The translations under genes and the position numbers were made by a program. Below the pieces are notes generated by a model. The model was not told the origin of the DNA. It did no database searches and saw only the letters and a list, made by a program, of their open reading frames with translations. Shown one piece after another: positions 26,397 through 36,791 of a DNA stretch of 64,000 nucleotides (within the stretch, counting starts at the first letter, position 1; every line of letters starts with the position of its first letter). Where the stretch lies: NCBI RefSeq assembly GCF_011064825.1, contig NZ_CP048751.1:2790001-2854000 (forward strand). The letters are read 5' to 3'. This stretch comes from Brevundimonas mediterranea (GTDB taxonomy: Bacteria; Pseudomonadota; Alphaproteobacteria; Caulobacterales; Caulobacteraceae).

Positions 26397-26503
26397 GGTG
26401 GAGTGGCTGGAGCTGGGTGATCGGTTGAGGTCCGGCGGGCTTGGCGCGAAAACAGGGTGACAAAGCGCCAAGGTGCCAAACGGTGAGGGGCTGCGGGGCG
26501 AAT

Positions 26504-27442
26504 ATGACTGAACACCTGGACTACGAAGTCGAAGAGCATCGACGCGCGTGGGTGGACCGAAAAATAGCTTCCGTGATGGGAGATGATCACAAAGCGCGAC
26601 ACGGTGAATATGGTCGACTTTTGGACGGCGTGACACGAACGGCGGCCTTGGAGGCGGTTGCTGCGGGTCATAGGCACAACGACACGACTGGCCGGTATGG
26701 TCGGAACGTATTCGACGAGATGTTGGCTGCTGCGTCCGTCCCCATCGACCATCTCCGCTATGCTTTTGCTCCTTCGTGGGACGACAATAGCGGACGCGTC
26801 TGGAGCCACCGCCATTACGTTTTAAGCGATGTCACTGCCAAGCCGGAGCAACGGGCGAAGATGGTCCCGCAGTTTCAGCGTCCGGAGATCGAGGAAGTGG
26901 TCGGGCGGTACGTCGCCGGGACGGTTAAATCGGCCGAGGCCGACCGGGTGTTCGTGGACGTGATGGTGGCTATGGAGTTCTACCAGTTTGCAGATAGCGT
27001 CCTGAACGCTCCGCACATCCCGATTCTCGCTCCTAGCGCATGGAAGCGTCGGCCGATCACCGACTGGATTTTCGGCCGGTTCATGTCGGCGGTCGCTGGC
27101 TATCTCGGCTACTTGCTATTCTGGTTTGCTTCGAAGGCGTTCTTCCCCGAACGCTGGCTCTGGATCGTAGGCTTCATACTGACCGGGCTATTTTTCCTCG
27201 AAGCGACCTGGTCGCTGATCATGCTCCCGAGCGAGTGGATCAAGGTGCGGGCGCACCAAAAGAAAGTAACCCTCTATCTGGACCAGATGAATGGCCTCTA
27301 CAGGTCGTTGGCGTCGGATGGTCCGATCAGCGCCAGACATATTTCGGAGTTGGTGGCCAAATCGACCGATGTCGGTGTGATCTGGCCCGCCACGCTGCAC
27401 GTTTTGCTGGAGGACATCATGGCGCGAGGCGGTCGGTTCTAG
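26504..27442 (+). CDS. Hypothetical membrane protein of an accessory island
   Basis: 312 residues from ATG 26504 (GGGGCG upstream); an in-frame TTG at 26441 would add 21. The first ~185 residues are soluble and helical, with HRHNDTTGRYGRNVFDEML and SWDDNSGRVWSHRHYVL. Two transmembrane segments lie near 195-245 (SAVAGYLGYLLFWFASKAF and WIVGFILTGLFFLEATWSL). The C-terminal ~80 residues are cytoplasmic and end LLEDIMARGGRF. No family recognised. Codon use is less GC-biased than in the flanking genes. It is followed after 7 bases by another unknown gene on the same strand, so the two look like a cassette. Confidence 0.72.
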   Translation: MTEHLDYEVEEHRRAWVDRKIASVMGDDHKARHGEYGRLLDGVTRTAALEAVAAGHRHNDTTGRYGRNVFDEMLAAASVPIDHLRYAFAPSWDDNSGRVWSHRHYVLSDVTAKPEQRAKMVPQFQRPEIEEVVGRYVAGTVKSAEADRVFVDVMVAMEFYQFADSVLNAPHIPILAPSAWKRRPITDWIFGRFMSAVAGYLGYLLFWFASKAFFPERWLWIVGFILTGLFFLEATWSLIMLPSEWIKVRAHQKKVTLYLDQMNGLYRSLASDGPISARHISELVAKSTDVGVIWPATLHVLLEDIMARGGRF

Positions 27443-27449
27443 CGATAAG

Positions 27450-28007
27450 ATGATCCAAGTCCTGAACTGCACAAGAGATCAGATCACCGAGATCGCGGTC
27501 GATGAGGCGATCCGACGCCTTGGCTTGCTGCATCCATCGGCTCGCACTGCGATCATGACAATGATGAAGGATGATCAAGGTCAGCACCCCCGTTCGCTCT
27601 GTACGGCCTACCGCAAGGCTGGAGACCAGATCACGAAGGAAGAACTCAAGGCCATCGGTTTACGTGCCAGTGCTTTCATGAGCCGAGAAGCTTTGGCCGA
27701 TCTGACCGACCTCGGATTGGAGAAACCGCTGGAGGCACATGTGGATACCCTCTTGCGATCCTATTTCACGGTCTCCCGCTGGCGTTCGTTTCAGGCAACT
27801 GACGAACTGGTGAGGCAAGGCGTCTCGCGTGAAGCTATCGTCTACAAATACTCCATGCTTCCACCTGTTTGTGACTGTTGCAATGCGTTGAATGGCGAGC
27901 CGACCACACCGGAGACGGCGCACATTCTCGCTCCCGATGATTGCGAGTGCGTGACCGCAAACTACTCGATCCAACAGCGAATAGACTGGTTCTACGATCT
28001 GGACTGA
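27450..28007 (+). CDS. Hypothetical protein with C-terminal Cys cluster
   Basis: 185 residues. The first ~130 residues are helical, with RSYFTVSRWRSFQATDELV and GVSREAIVYKYSML. The end has PPVCDCCNALNGEP, then HILAPDDCECV, giving a C-x-C-C...H...C-x-C cluster that could bind zinc. The pattern resembles the Cys/His end of Mu gpF-like phage head morphogenesis proteins, in which C..C..L.G is followed by H.....C.C, but the resemblance is short and the rest does not fit. No family assigned. It starts 7 bases after the membrane protein gene and shares its AT-richer codon use. Confidence 0.7.
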   Translation: MIQVLNCTRDQITEIAVDEAIRRLGLLHPSARTAIMTMMKDDQGQHPRSLCTAYRKAGDQITKEELKAIGLRASAFMSREALADLTDLGLEKPLEAHVDTLLRSYFTVSRWRSFQATDELVRQGVSREAIVYKYSMLPPVCDCCNALNGEPTTPETAHILAPDDCECVTANYSIQQRIDWFYDLD

Positions 28008-28084
28008 TCGCCAGACTCGTTGGTCGATTTCAGTCTACAGGAAGGCGAAAAAAAGGGGAGTAACGGCGTTGGGCAGGGTAGCAG

Positions 28085-28201
28085 CGGCGTATCGTTATAA
28101 CCAAAATCTATCACGCATCTGCAAATAAGTGATTGGGCTTATCTGCTGCGGTGCGGTAGGAAGCGGGCCTCCCCAACCTCCCAACGGAATGGAAGCCCTG
28201 C
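28085..28201 (+). promoter_or_regulatory. ahpC upstream region with possible OxyR-like half site
   Basis: The AT-rich stretch contains ATAACCAAAATCTAT, which fits the OxyR core ATAG-N7-CTAT with one mismatch; the second core at the expected spacing is poor. ahpC genes in this order are commonly OxyR-controlled. The match is weak and was found by eye. No clear Shine-Dalgarno precedes ahpC apart from GGAATGG. Confidence 0.28.
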
Positions 28202-28765
28202 ATGGCCCTCATCAACACGACCCTCAAACCCTTCACGGCCGAGGCCTACAAGGACGGCAAGTTCCTGACCGTCACCGACGCGGACGTGGCGGGCAAGTGG
28301 GCGATCTTCTTCTTCTATCCGGCGGACTTCACCTTCGTGTGCCCGACCGAGCTGGAAGACCTGGCCGACCACTACGCCGAGTTCCAGAAGCTGGGCGTCG
28401 AGATCTATTCGGTGTCGACCGACACCCATTTCTCGCACAAGGCCTGGCACGACTCGTCGCCGGCCATCGGCAAGATCACCTACACCATGCTGGGCGACCC
28501 CTCGGGCCTGGTGACCAACAACTTCGACGCCATGCGTCCGGGCGTGGGCCTGGCCGACCGTGCGACCTTCCTGGTCGATCCGGACGGCGTGATCCAGTTC
28601 ACCGAGACCACCTCGGAAGGCATCGGCCGCAACGCCGCCGAACTGCTGCGCAAGGTCAAGGCCGCCCAGTATGTGCGTTCGCACCCGGGTGAAGTCTGCC
28701 CGGCCAAGTGGGAAGAAGGCGAAGCCACCCTGGCCCCGTCGCTCGACCTCGTCGGCAAGATCTAA
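28202..28765 (+). CDS. ahpC: Alkyl hydroperoxide reductase peroxidase subunit
   Basis: 187 residues. Typical 2-Cys peroxiredoxin: the peroxidatic Cys is C47 in [16 protein letters not shown] and the resolving Cys is in [10 protein letters not shown]. The C terminus ends [11 protein letters not shown] as in AhpC proteins. It reduces H2O2, organic peroxides and peroxynitrite and is itself reduced by AhpF, encoded 160 bases downstream. The codon use is strongly biased, as in highly expressed genes. A stem-loop lies between the two genes. Confidence 0.97.
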   Translation: MALINTTLKPFTAEAYKDGKFLTVTDADVAGKWAIFFFYPADFTFVCPTELEDLADHYAEFQKLGVEIYSVSTDTHFSHKAWHDSSPAIGKITYTMLGDPSGLVTNNFDAMRPGVGLADRATFLVDPDGVIQFTETTSEGIGRNAAELLRKVKAAQYVRSHPGEVCPAKWEEGEATLAPSLDLVGKI

Positions 28766-28782
28766 GACTGACGCGACCCATC

Positions 28783-28805
28783 GGGTCCGGCCCGGCGCCG
28801 GACCC
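28783..28805 (+). other. Stem-loop between ahpC and ahpF
   Basis: GGGTCCGGC (28783-28791) pairs with GCCGGACCC (28797-28805) around CCGGC. There is no T-tract. It is probably an RNA-stability or partial-termination element that sets more AhpC than AhpF, as in other ahpCF operons. Confidence 0.6.
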
Positions 28806-28924
28806 GTCCGTCGGCGGGGGCGCGTTGCGTTTCCAGCCCCCGCCGACATCCTTCTTCATGTCTCGCCTCGCCCGCGGTCGGGCTTGCAGGCGTCATGAGT
28901 TCAACTGTTTCAAGGACCTCTCCC

Positions 28925-30511
28925 ATGCTGGACGCCAATCTGAAATCTCAGCTCGAGGCCTATCTGAAGAACATCGTCCATCCGGTCGAACTGGTCGCCT
29001 CGCTGGGCGCCGGGCCGAAGTCGCAGGAGCTGAAGACCCTGCTGGAGGAGATCGTCTCGGTCTCGCACGGCAAGGTCGAGATGGGCCGCGACTATGACGA
29101 CGAACGCCAGCCCAGCTTCCTGATCCGCCGCAAGGGCACGGACATCGGCGTGCGGTTCGCGGGCATTCCGCTGGGCCACGAGTTCACCTCGCTGGTGCTG
29201 GCCCTGCTGCACGTCGGCGGCCATCCGTCCAAGGCGGCGCAGGAGGTGATCCAGCAGGTCAAGGACCTGGAGGGCGACTATGTGTTCGAGACCTATTTCT
29301 CGCTGTCGTGCCAGAACTGCCCCGACGTGGTGCAGGCCCTGAACCTGATGAGCGTGCTGAACCCGCGCATCAAACACGTCGCCATCGAGGGCGGCCTGTT
29401 CAAGGACGAGGTCGAGGAACGCAAGATCATGGCCGTGCCGACGGTCTTCCTGAACGGCGAACTGTTCGGCCAGGGCCGGATGGAGCTGGAGCAGATCGTC
29501 GCCCGGCTGGATTCGGGCGCCGAGGCGCGGGCCGCCGAACGGCTGAAGTCCAAGGACCCGTTCGACGTTCTGGTGGTCGGCGGCGGCCCCGCCGGGGCGG
29601 CGGCCGCCATCTATACGGCGCGCAAGGGCATCCGCACCGGCATCGTGGCCGAGCGGTTCGGCGGCCAGGTGCTGGACACCATGGCGATCGAGAACTTCAT
29701 TTCGGTGCCGCACACCGAGGGGCCGAAACTGGCCGCTCATCTGGAACAGCATGTCCGCGAGTACGAGGTGGACATCATGAACCTGCAGAAGGCGGCCAGG
29801 CTGGTTCCGGCTGAGGTTCCCGGCGGTCTGCACGAGGTGGTGCTGGAGAACGGCGCGAGCCTGAAATCGCGCACCGTGATCCTGGCCACCGGCGCCCGCT
29901 GGCGCCAGATGAACGTGCCGGGCGAGGACCAGTACAAGAACAAGGGCGTGGCCTATTGCCCGCACTGCGACGGGCCGCTGTTCAAGGGCAAGCGGGTGGC
30001 CGTGATCGGCGGCGGCAACTCGGGCGTCGAGGCGGCCATCGATCTGGCGGGCATCGTGGCCCATGTGACCCTGATCGAGTTCGACAGCGAACTGAGGGCC
30101 GATGCGGTGCTGCAACGCAAGCTGGCGACCCTGCCGAACGTGCGGATCGTCACCTCGGCCCTGACGACTCAGGTGCAGGGCGACGGCGAGAAGGTGACGG
30201 GCCTGTCCTACAAGGACCGCAACTCGGACGCCCATCATGACGTCGATCTGGAAGGCGTCTTCGTCCAGATCGGCCTGGTGCCGAACACCGAATGGCTGCG
30301 CGGCGCCGTGGCCCTGACGGCGCGCGGGGAGATCGAGGTGGATCATCGCGGCGAGACCTCGCAGCCGGGCATATTCGGCGCGGGCGACGTGACCACCGTG
30401 CCCTACAAGCAGATCGTCATCGCCATGGGCGAAGGCTCCAAGGCGGGGCTGTCGGCCTTCGACTATATGATCCGCACGATTCCGGCCGAAGAGGCGGTCG
30501 AGGCGGCTTAG
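28925..30511 (+). CDS. ahpF: Alkyl hydroperoxide reductase flavoprotein subunit
   Basis: 528 residues from ATG 28925 (AAGGA upstream), chosen over an in-frame ATG at 28895. The N-terminal tandem thioredoxin-fold domain has its redox pair at C129 and C132 (SCQNCP). The C-terminal thioredoxin-reductase-like part has the FAD motif [19 protein letters not shown], the second redox pair C345 and C348 (YCPHCDG), the NAD motif [14 protein letters not shown], and the FAD-closing [13 protein letters not shown]. Transfers electrons from NADH to AhpC. Confidence 0.96.
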   Translation: MLDANLKSQLEAYLKNIVHPVELVASLGAGPKSQELKTLLEEIVSVSHGKVEMGRDYDDERQPSFLIRRKGTDIGVRFAGIPLGHEFTSLVLALLHVGGHPSKAAQEVIQQVKDLEGDYVFETYFSLSCQNCPDVVQALNLMSVLNPRIKHVAIEGGLFKDEVEERKIMAVPTVFLNGELFGQGRMELEQIVARLDSGAEARAAERLKSKDPFDVLVVGGGPAGAAAAIYTARKGIRTGIVAERFGGQVLDTMAIENFISVPHTEGPKLAAHLEQHVREYEVDIMNLQKAARLVPAEVPGGLHEVVLENGASLKSRTVILATGARWRQMNVPGEDQYKNKGVAYCPHCDGPLFKGKRVAVIGGGNSGVEAAIDLAGIVAHVTLIEFDSELRADAVLQRKLATLPNVRIVTSALTTQVQGDGEKVTGLSYKDRNSDAHHDVDLEGVFVQIGLVPNTEWLRGAVALTARGEIEVDHRGETSQPGIFGAGDVTTVPYKQIVIAMGEGSKAGLSAFDYMIRTIPAEEAVEAA

Positions 30512-30599
30512 GGGGCGGTCGTTCCTTCGGTCTGGGGGCCGGTGTTCGCCGCCTGACAAACCGTGTAAGCGCGGCCGGGGTTGAAGGCGGAGCGCGACA

Positions 30600-31559
30600 A
30601 TGACGGCATCCTCGGACCGGCTGTGGGGCGTGGCTTCCGGCCTGGGGGCAGGCGCGATGTGGGGGCTGGTGTTCCTGGCGCCCAAGTTCGCGCCGGAGGC
30701 GTCGCCCCTGTTGCTGACCGCCGGACGATATCTGGCCTACGGGCTGATCGCGGTCGTTCTGATCGCCCCGCGCTGGCGGCGGCTGGCGCCCCTGATCGAA
30801 GCGGGCACGTGGCGCGCCCTCGTCTGGCTGAGCCTGGCGGGCAATCTGGTCTATTTCGCCTTTGTGGTCGTCGCCGTTCACCTGGCCGGGGTGGCGGCGT
30901 CGGCCCTGATCGTGGGCATGGTGCCGGTGGTGGTGGCTCTGTGGGGGCTGAAGGATGGAGGCGGGCCGCCGGCGTCTCGAACGGCGCCGCCCATCGTCCT
31001 GGCGGCCGTGGCGGTGGGGCTGATCGGCTGGCGCGCCCTGTCGCACGGCCATGGCGTTTCCGGCGGACCAACCGGGATTCAGACTTTGATCGGTCTGGGC
31101 TGCGCCCTGGGCGCCCTGATCTCCTGGACGGTCTATGCGGTGGGCAACAGCCGCTGGATGGCGCGGCTGACACAGGTGTCGCCCCACGACTGGTCCCTGC
31201 TGACCGGGGTGGTCACGGGCGGTCTGGCGCTGCTCCTGGCGGTTCCCGCGGCGCTGACGACCCAGGGCTGGACCGGCGGCGCGTGGCTGAAGCTCGCCGG
31301 CGTCTGCCTGGGCGTGGCCCTGTTCGCCTCCATCATCGGCAACGCCCTGTGGAACCAGGCCAGCCGCCGTCTGCCGCTGACCATGCTGGGGCAGATGATC
31401 GTGTTCGAGACCGTGTTCGCCTTCGTCTACGGCTACATCTGGGAGGGACGGGGACCGGCTGTGATCGAGATCCTGGCCATACTGATGATGATCGTCAGCG
31501 TGATCTGGTGCGTGCGCGCCCACGGTCCGGCCCCAATCGCCGAGGAACCGCTGCACTGA
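30600..31559 (+). CDS. EamA/DMT-family transporter
   Basis: 319 residues with about ten hydrophobic segments in two homologous halves, the first starting GVASGLGAGAMWGLVFLAPKF and the second near ALGALISWTVYAVGNSRWM. The ends of both halves have the EamA pattern. Members export amino acids or other metabolites; the substrate here cannot be predicted. It stands alone, about 90 bases after ahpF, and ends convergently with the NDH-2 gene. Confidence 0.87.
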   Translation: MTASSDRLWGVASGLGAGAMWGLVFLAPKFAPEASPLLLTAGRYLAYGLIAVVLIAPRWRRLAPLIEAGTWRALVWLSLAGNLVYFAFVVVAVHLAGVAASALIVGMVPVVVALWGLKDGGGPPASRTAPPIVLAAVAVGLIGWRALSHGHGVSGGPTGIQTLIGLGCALGALISWTVYAVGNSRWMARLTQVSPHDWSLLTGVVTGGLALLLAVPAALTTQGWTGGAWLKLAGVCLGVALFASIIGNALWNQASRRLPLTMLGQMIVFETVFAFVYGYIWEGRGPAVIEILAILMMIVSVIWCVRAHGPAPIAEEPLH

Positions 31560-31578
31560 GCCCTGGGCCGCGCGCGCC

Positions 31579-32865
31579 TCAGTGCAGCTTCAGCCGTCCG
31601 GAGACACGGCGGTGCAGCAGGCGCGACAGGGCCAGGATGGCGGTGCGGCGGACGCCCAGGATGGCGCGGTGATGGTCCAGGTGCAGGGCCATATAGGCCC
31701 ATTTGGCGATCAGGCCCTCAATCAGGAAGTTCGGGCCGCCCAGATTGCCCATCAGGGAGCCGACGCCCCGGTCGCCGCCCAGGGACACCAGCGAACCCTT
31801 GTCATGATAGACGTAGGGGCCGGGATCACGCGACGGGTCTGACCGAGCCATGGCCAGGGCCTTGGCCAGATAGGCGGCCTGCTGGGCCGCCGCCTGGGCG
31901 CGGGCGGGGACCGGACGCCCCTCGGGCCCCGGCGCCTCGGCGCAGTCCCCCATGGCGTAGATGTCAGGGGCCGAGGTGCGCAGGTGGTCGTCCACCACGA
32001 ACTGATTGAGGCGGCCGGTGGTCAGGCCCAGGTCGCGGTTGGTCTCGGCCGCCTTCACCCCGGCCGCCCAGACGATCAGGTCGGCGGGCACCTCGCCTCT
32101 TGAGGTGTCCAGCCGGCCGGCGTGGACGGCCTTGACCTTGGCGTCGGTCAGCAGGCGCACGCCCTTTTCTTCCAGGGCATGGGCGGCCTTGGCCGAGACC
32201 CGTTCGGGCAGGCCGCCCAGGATGCGGGGCGCGGCCTCGACGAGGGTGACCGCGAGGTCGAACTTCTGACCCTCGGTCAGGCCGGCCGACAGTTCGTCAT
32301 GCCCCTCGATCAGTTCGGTGGACAGTTCGACCCCGGTGGCGCCGGCCCCGACGATGGCGATGTTCATCGTCTGCCCGTCGGAATAGGCGGTCGCCAGGAA
32401 GGCGGCGGTCAGCCGTTTGTTGAACGCCTCGGCGTCCGCCACGTCTTCCAGCAGATGGGCGTGTTCGGCGGCGCCGGGCGTGCCGAACAGGTTCGACCCG
32501 CTGCCGATGGCCAGGACGAGGGTGCGGAACTTCACCGTGCGGGGGCGAACCAGGACGGCGTCGTCCTGATCGCGGATTTCGCCCAGGGTCAGGGTCTTGT
32601 TCGTCGGATCGAGGCCGGTCAGATCGCCGAAGGCGAAGCTGAAATGATTGCGCCGCGCCAGCACCGGGTAGGACAGACCCTCCTGGTGGCTGTCCAGAGA
32701 CCCCGCAGCGACCTCGTGCAGGCTGGGCTTCCACAGGTGGAAGATGGAGTGATCGATCAGCAGGACGCGACGGCGGCCCTCGCGCGGGCCGAACCGACGG
32801 CCCAGGCGGGCGGCGAGCTCAAGCCCGCCCGCGCCGCCGCCGATAATGACGATGTCATGTTCCAT
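31579..32865 (-). CDS. ndh: Type II NADH:quinone oxidoreductase (NDH-2)
   Basis: 428 residues from ATG 32865, with GGAG 6 bases upstream; a TTG four codons earlier is less likely. FAD-binding motif IVIIGGGAGGLELAARLG at the N terminus, the NAD-binding NIAIVGAGATGVELSTEL near 165, and the second FAD motif IYAMGDCAEAPG near 300. GSLVSLGGDRGVGSLMG and the amphipathic C terminus (WAYMALHLDHHRAIL, RLLHRRVSGRLKLH) are characteristic of NDH-2 membrane attachment. Oxidises NADH and reduces quinone without proton pumping. Confidence 0.92.
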   Translation of the reverse strand: MEHDIVIIGGGAGGLELAARLGRRFGPREGRRRVLLIDHSIFHLWKPSLHEVAAGSLDSHQEGLSYPVLARRNHFSFAFGDLTGLDPTNKTLTLGEIRDQDDAVLVRPRTVKFRTLVLAIGSGSNLFGTPGAAEHAHLLEDVADAEAFNKRLTAAFLATAYSDGQTMNIAIVGAGATGVELSTELIEGHDELSAGLTEGQKFDLAVTLVEAAPRILGGLPERVSAKAAHALEEKGVRLLTDAKVKAVHAGRLDTSRGEVPADLIVWAAGVKAAETNRDLGLTTGRLNQFVVDDHLRTSAPDIYAMGDCAEAPGPEGRPVPARAQAAAQQAAYLAKALAMARSDPSRDPGPYVYHDKGSLVSLGGDRGVGSLMGNLGGPNFLIEGLIAKWAYMALHLDHHRAILGVRRTAILALSRLLHRRVSGRLKLH

Positions 32866-32897
32866 TCGGGTCTCCAACGCGCGACCCGAGGATCGGA

Positions 32898-33548
32898 TCA
32901 GGCCGGCTTTTCTTCCAGACGCTTGTCCAGATAGGCGCCGACGCGGCGTTCGACGGCGCTGATGTGGTCCTGCCAGAAGTGGCTGGCGCCCTCTTCCAGC
33001 TCATAGTCGATGATGATGCCCTTCTGGGTGCGCAGCTTGTTGACCACGCGTTCGACCTCGGCCGGGGGCACGACGGTGTCGGCGGTGCCGTGCAGGAACA
33101 GGCCCGAGGCCGGGCAGGGGGCCAGGAAGCTGAAATCGTACATGTTGGACGGGGGCGAGACCGAGATGAAGCCGTCCGTCTCGGGGCGGCGCATCAGAAG
33201 CTGCATGCCGATATAGGCGCCGAACTGATAGCCGCCGACCCAGGTCTGGCTGGCGCCGGGGTTGTTCGACTGAAGCCAGTCCAGGGCCGTGGCCGCATCG
33301 GCCAGTTCACCGATGCCCGAATCGAATTCACCCTGCGACTTGCCGACGCCGCGCGAATTATAGCGCAGGGTGGCGAAGCCGCGCTGCTGGAACAGCTGGT
33401 GCAGGGTGACGGTCACCGGGTTGTTCATATGTCCGCCCGCCTTGGGATGCGGATGCAGAATCAACGCGATGGGGGCGTTCGGGCGCTTGCCCGGGGAATA
33501 GCGGCCTTCGATGCGACCGGAGGCGCCGGGCAGGATGACTTCAGGCAT
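32898..33548 (-). CDS. Alpha/beta hydrolase-fold protein (COG2945-like) with Ser nucleophile replaced by Gln
   Basis: 216 residues. Close in style to a family with the elbow motif GYSFGA, seen in other alphaproteobacteria. NAPIALILHPHPKAGGHMNN, GFATLRYNSRGVGKSQGEFD and YDFSFLAPCPASGLFLHG are conserved. The nucleophile elbow reads GGYQFGAYIG, so the expected Ser is Gln (Q108, codon CAG). The other triad members appear present: D157 in GTADTVVP and H190 in EGASHFW. Classical Ser-hydrolase activity is therefore unlikely unless this subgroup uses another mechanism. It lies 32 bases from ndh on the same strand and is divergent from iscR. Confidence 0.85.
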   Translation of the reverse strand: MPEVILPGASGRIEGRYSPGKRPNAPIALILHPHPKAGGHMNNPVTVTLHQLFQQRGFATLRYNSRGVGKSQGEFDSGIGELADAATALDWLQSNNPGASQTWVGGYQFGAYIGMQLLMRRPETDGFISVSPPSNMYDFSFLAPCPASGLFLHGTADTVVPPAEVERVVNKLRTQKGIIIDYELEEGASHFWQDHISAVERRVGAYLDKRLEEKPA

Positions 33549-33591
33549 AGGGGCTCTGGAATCCGTTCAACTGTCGTTTCGCGTGTGCGTA

Positions 33592-33616
33592 ATACTTGAC
33601 CGCTGAGGTGGGACTT
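33592..33616 (+). promoter_or_regulatory. Putative IscR (type 1) operator and iscR/suf promoter
   Basis: ATACTTGACC and, after seven bases, GTGGGACTT fit the two halves of the type 1 IscR box (ATA.TTGAC...GT.GGGTAT). TTGACC inside it is a good -35 hexamer, so binding would block the polymerase, as in E. coli iscR autoregulation. Overlapping the right half is a perfect inverted repeat, GGGACTT-tct-AAGTCCC (33610-33626). A second hairpin, GCGCCTT-tgcg-AAGGCGC (33639-33656), lies in the leader. Confidence 0.62.
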
Positions 33617-33706
33617 TCTAAGTCCCTCCGCAAGCGAGGCGCCTTTGCGAAGGCGCGGGTTCTAGCACAAGAGCCCCGAAAAGCGCGCAATTTTTGAGGC
33701 TGCAAT

Positions 33707-34189
33707 ATGCGTCTGTCGACCAAGGGACGATACGCCGTGATGGCGATGGCCGATCTGGCGAAAAACGGACGCGGCGAAAGCGGCGAGATCCGGGCGGTTT
33801 CGCTGGCTGAAATCGCCGCGCGCCAGGAGATTTCGCTGAGCTATCTGGAGCAGTTGTTCGCCCGTCTGCGCAAGAGCGACCTGGTCAAGAGCGTGCGCGG
33901 ACCCGGCGGCGGCTATCGTCTGGCCAAGGGGGCGCATGAGACGGTGGTGGCCGAGATCGTGCTGGCGGTGGACGAACCGATCCGGGCGACGCGCTGCGTG
34001 GCGCATGGCTCGCCCAAGGGCTGCATGATGGCCGGCGAACGCTGCATCACCCACGATCTGTGGGAAGACCTGGGCGACGAGATCCATCGCTATCTGGCCG
34101 GGGTGTCGCTGGAAGACGTGGTGATGAACCGCACAGGCCAGCGTCGGCGTAATGTCGAACCGCCCCAGGCTGTGGGGGTGGCGGCATGA
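33707..34189 (+). CDS. iscR: Rrf2-family Fe-S cluster regulator IscR
   Basis: 160 residues. The winged HTH is MRLSTKGRYAVMAMADLA with SLSYLEQLFARLRKSDLVKS and VRGPGGGYRLAK. The three cluster-binding Cys are C97, C106 and C113, with H116 close behind (RCITHDLW), matching the IscR Cys3His site. With a [2Fe-2S] cluster bound it should repress its own operon through the box at 33592-33616. It heads the suf operon and overlaps the next gene by four bases (ATGA). Confidence 0.94.
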   Translation: MRLSTKGRYAVMAMADLAKNGRGESGEIRAVSLAEIAARQEISLSYLEQLFARLRKSDLVKSVRGPGGGYRLAKGAHETVVAEIVLAVDEPIRATRCVAHGSPKGCMMAGERCITHDLWEDLGDEIHRYLAGVSLEDVVMNRTGQRRRNVEPPQAVGVAA

Positions 34190-35324
34190 GCGCGATTTAT
34201 CTGGATTACAACGCCTCGGGCCTGGTGCGGCCCGAGGTCCTCGAGATCATGACGCGGGCCCTGGCCGACAACGGTAATCCGTCGGCGGTCCATGCGGCCG
34301 GACGGCGGGCGCGGGCGCGGGTCGAGACGGCGCGGGCTCAGGTCGGTGAACTGGTCGGCGCCGATCCGACGGCGGTGGTGTTCAACAGCGGCGGCACGGA
34401 AGCCAACGCCCAGGCCATCGCCAGCGCGCTGGCGGCCGGATGCGAGCGGCTGATCGTCTCCGCCACCGAACATCCGTGCGTGGCCGAGGCCGCGGCGAAT
34501 GCGGGCGCGCCCGTCGAGGTGCTGCCGGTTGATGCGAACGGCGTCGTCGATCTGGACTGGTTGGCGCAGGCCTTGGCGCGTCCGGGCCGGGCTGTGGTCG
34601 CCGTCCATCATGCGAACAACGAGAGCGGCGTGATCCAGCCGGTGGTCGAAGCCGCAGCTTTGGTGCGTGCAGCAGGGGGCTGGCTGCACGTCGATGCGAT
34701 CCAGTCGGCGGGCAAGATCCCGGTCGATATGCGGGTTCTGGACGCGGACAGCCTGACCCTGTCGGCGCACAAGCTGGGCGGGCCGCAGGGCGTCGGGGCC
34801 TTGATCCTCAAGGAAGGCGTGTCGGGTGTTCGCATCCTGCACGGGGCGGGGCAGGAGCGGGGCCTGCGCGCCGGGACCGAGAATGTTCCGGGCATCGCGG
34901 GTTTCGGCGTGGCCGCCGACTGCGCCGCACGGGACCTGAAGACGATGGCTTCGCATGTCGGCTGGCGCGATTCCGCCGAGGCCAGGGTCAAGGCCGCCGG
35001 GGCGACCGTGATCGGCGCTGACGTGGCGCGCCTGCCCAACACCCTGTTCATGGCGGTCGAGGGTTGGGACAGTCCTCAACAACTTATCATTCTTGATCTG
35101 GCCGGGGTCATGGTGTCGGCGGGCTCGGCCTGTTCGTCCGGCAAGGTCAAGCCGTCCAAGACCATCAGCGCCATGGGATTGAACGCTCTGGCCACCGGGG
35201 GCGTGCGCGTCTCCGGCGGCTGGGGCACGACCGAGAGCGACTGGGTGCGGTTCGCCGACGCCTGGATCGCCGCCTACGACAAGCACAAGACACGCGCCGC
35301 CGCGCGCGTGAGAGAGGTCGCCTG

Positions 35325-35325
<1 letters not shown>
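34186..35325 (+). CDS. iscS: Cysteine desulfurase, NifS/IscS-like (group I)
   Basis: 379 residues. PLP enzyme taking sulfur from cysteine. [17 protein letters not shown] and [15 protein letters not shown] are at the N terminus, [14 protein letters not shown] in the middle, and the PLP Lys is in [15 protein letters not shown]. The catalytic Cys is in [14 protein letters not shown]. It is a second desulfurase in the same operon as sufS, an arrangement common in alphaproteobacteria. The start overlaps iscR and the stop overlaps the sufB start by one base. Confidence 0.92.

Positions 35326-36787
<1,462 letters not shown>

Positions 36788-36791
<4 letters not shown>

Noticed and set aside
28910..30685. 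591-codon antisense frame over ahpF
   Set aside because: Shadow of ahpF; no ribosome-binding site or protein-like sequence.
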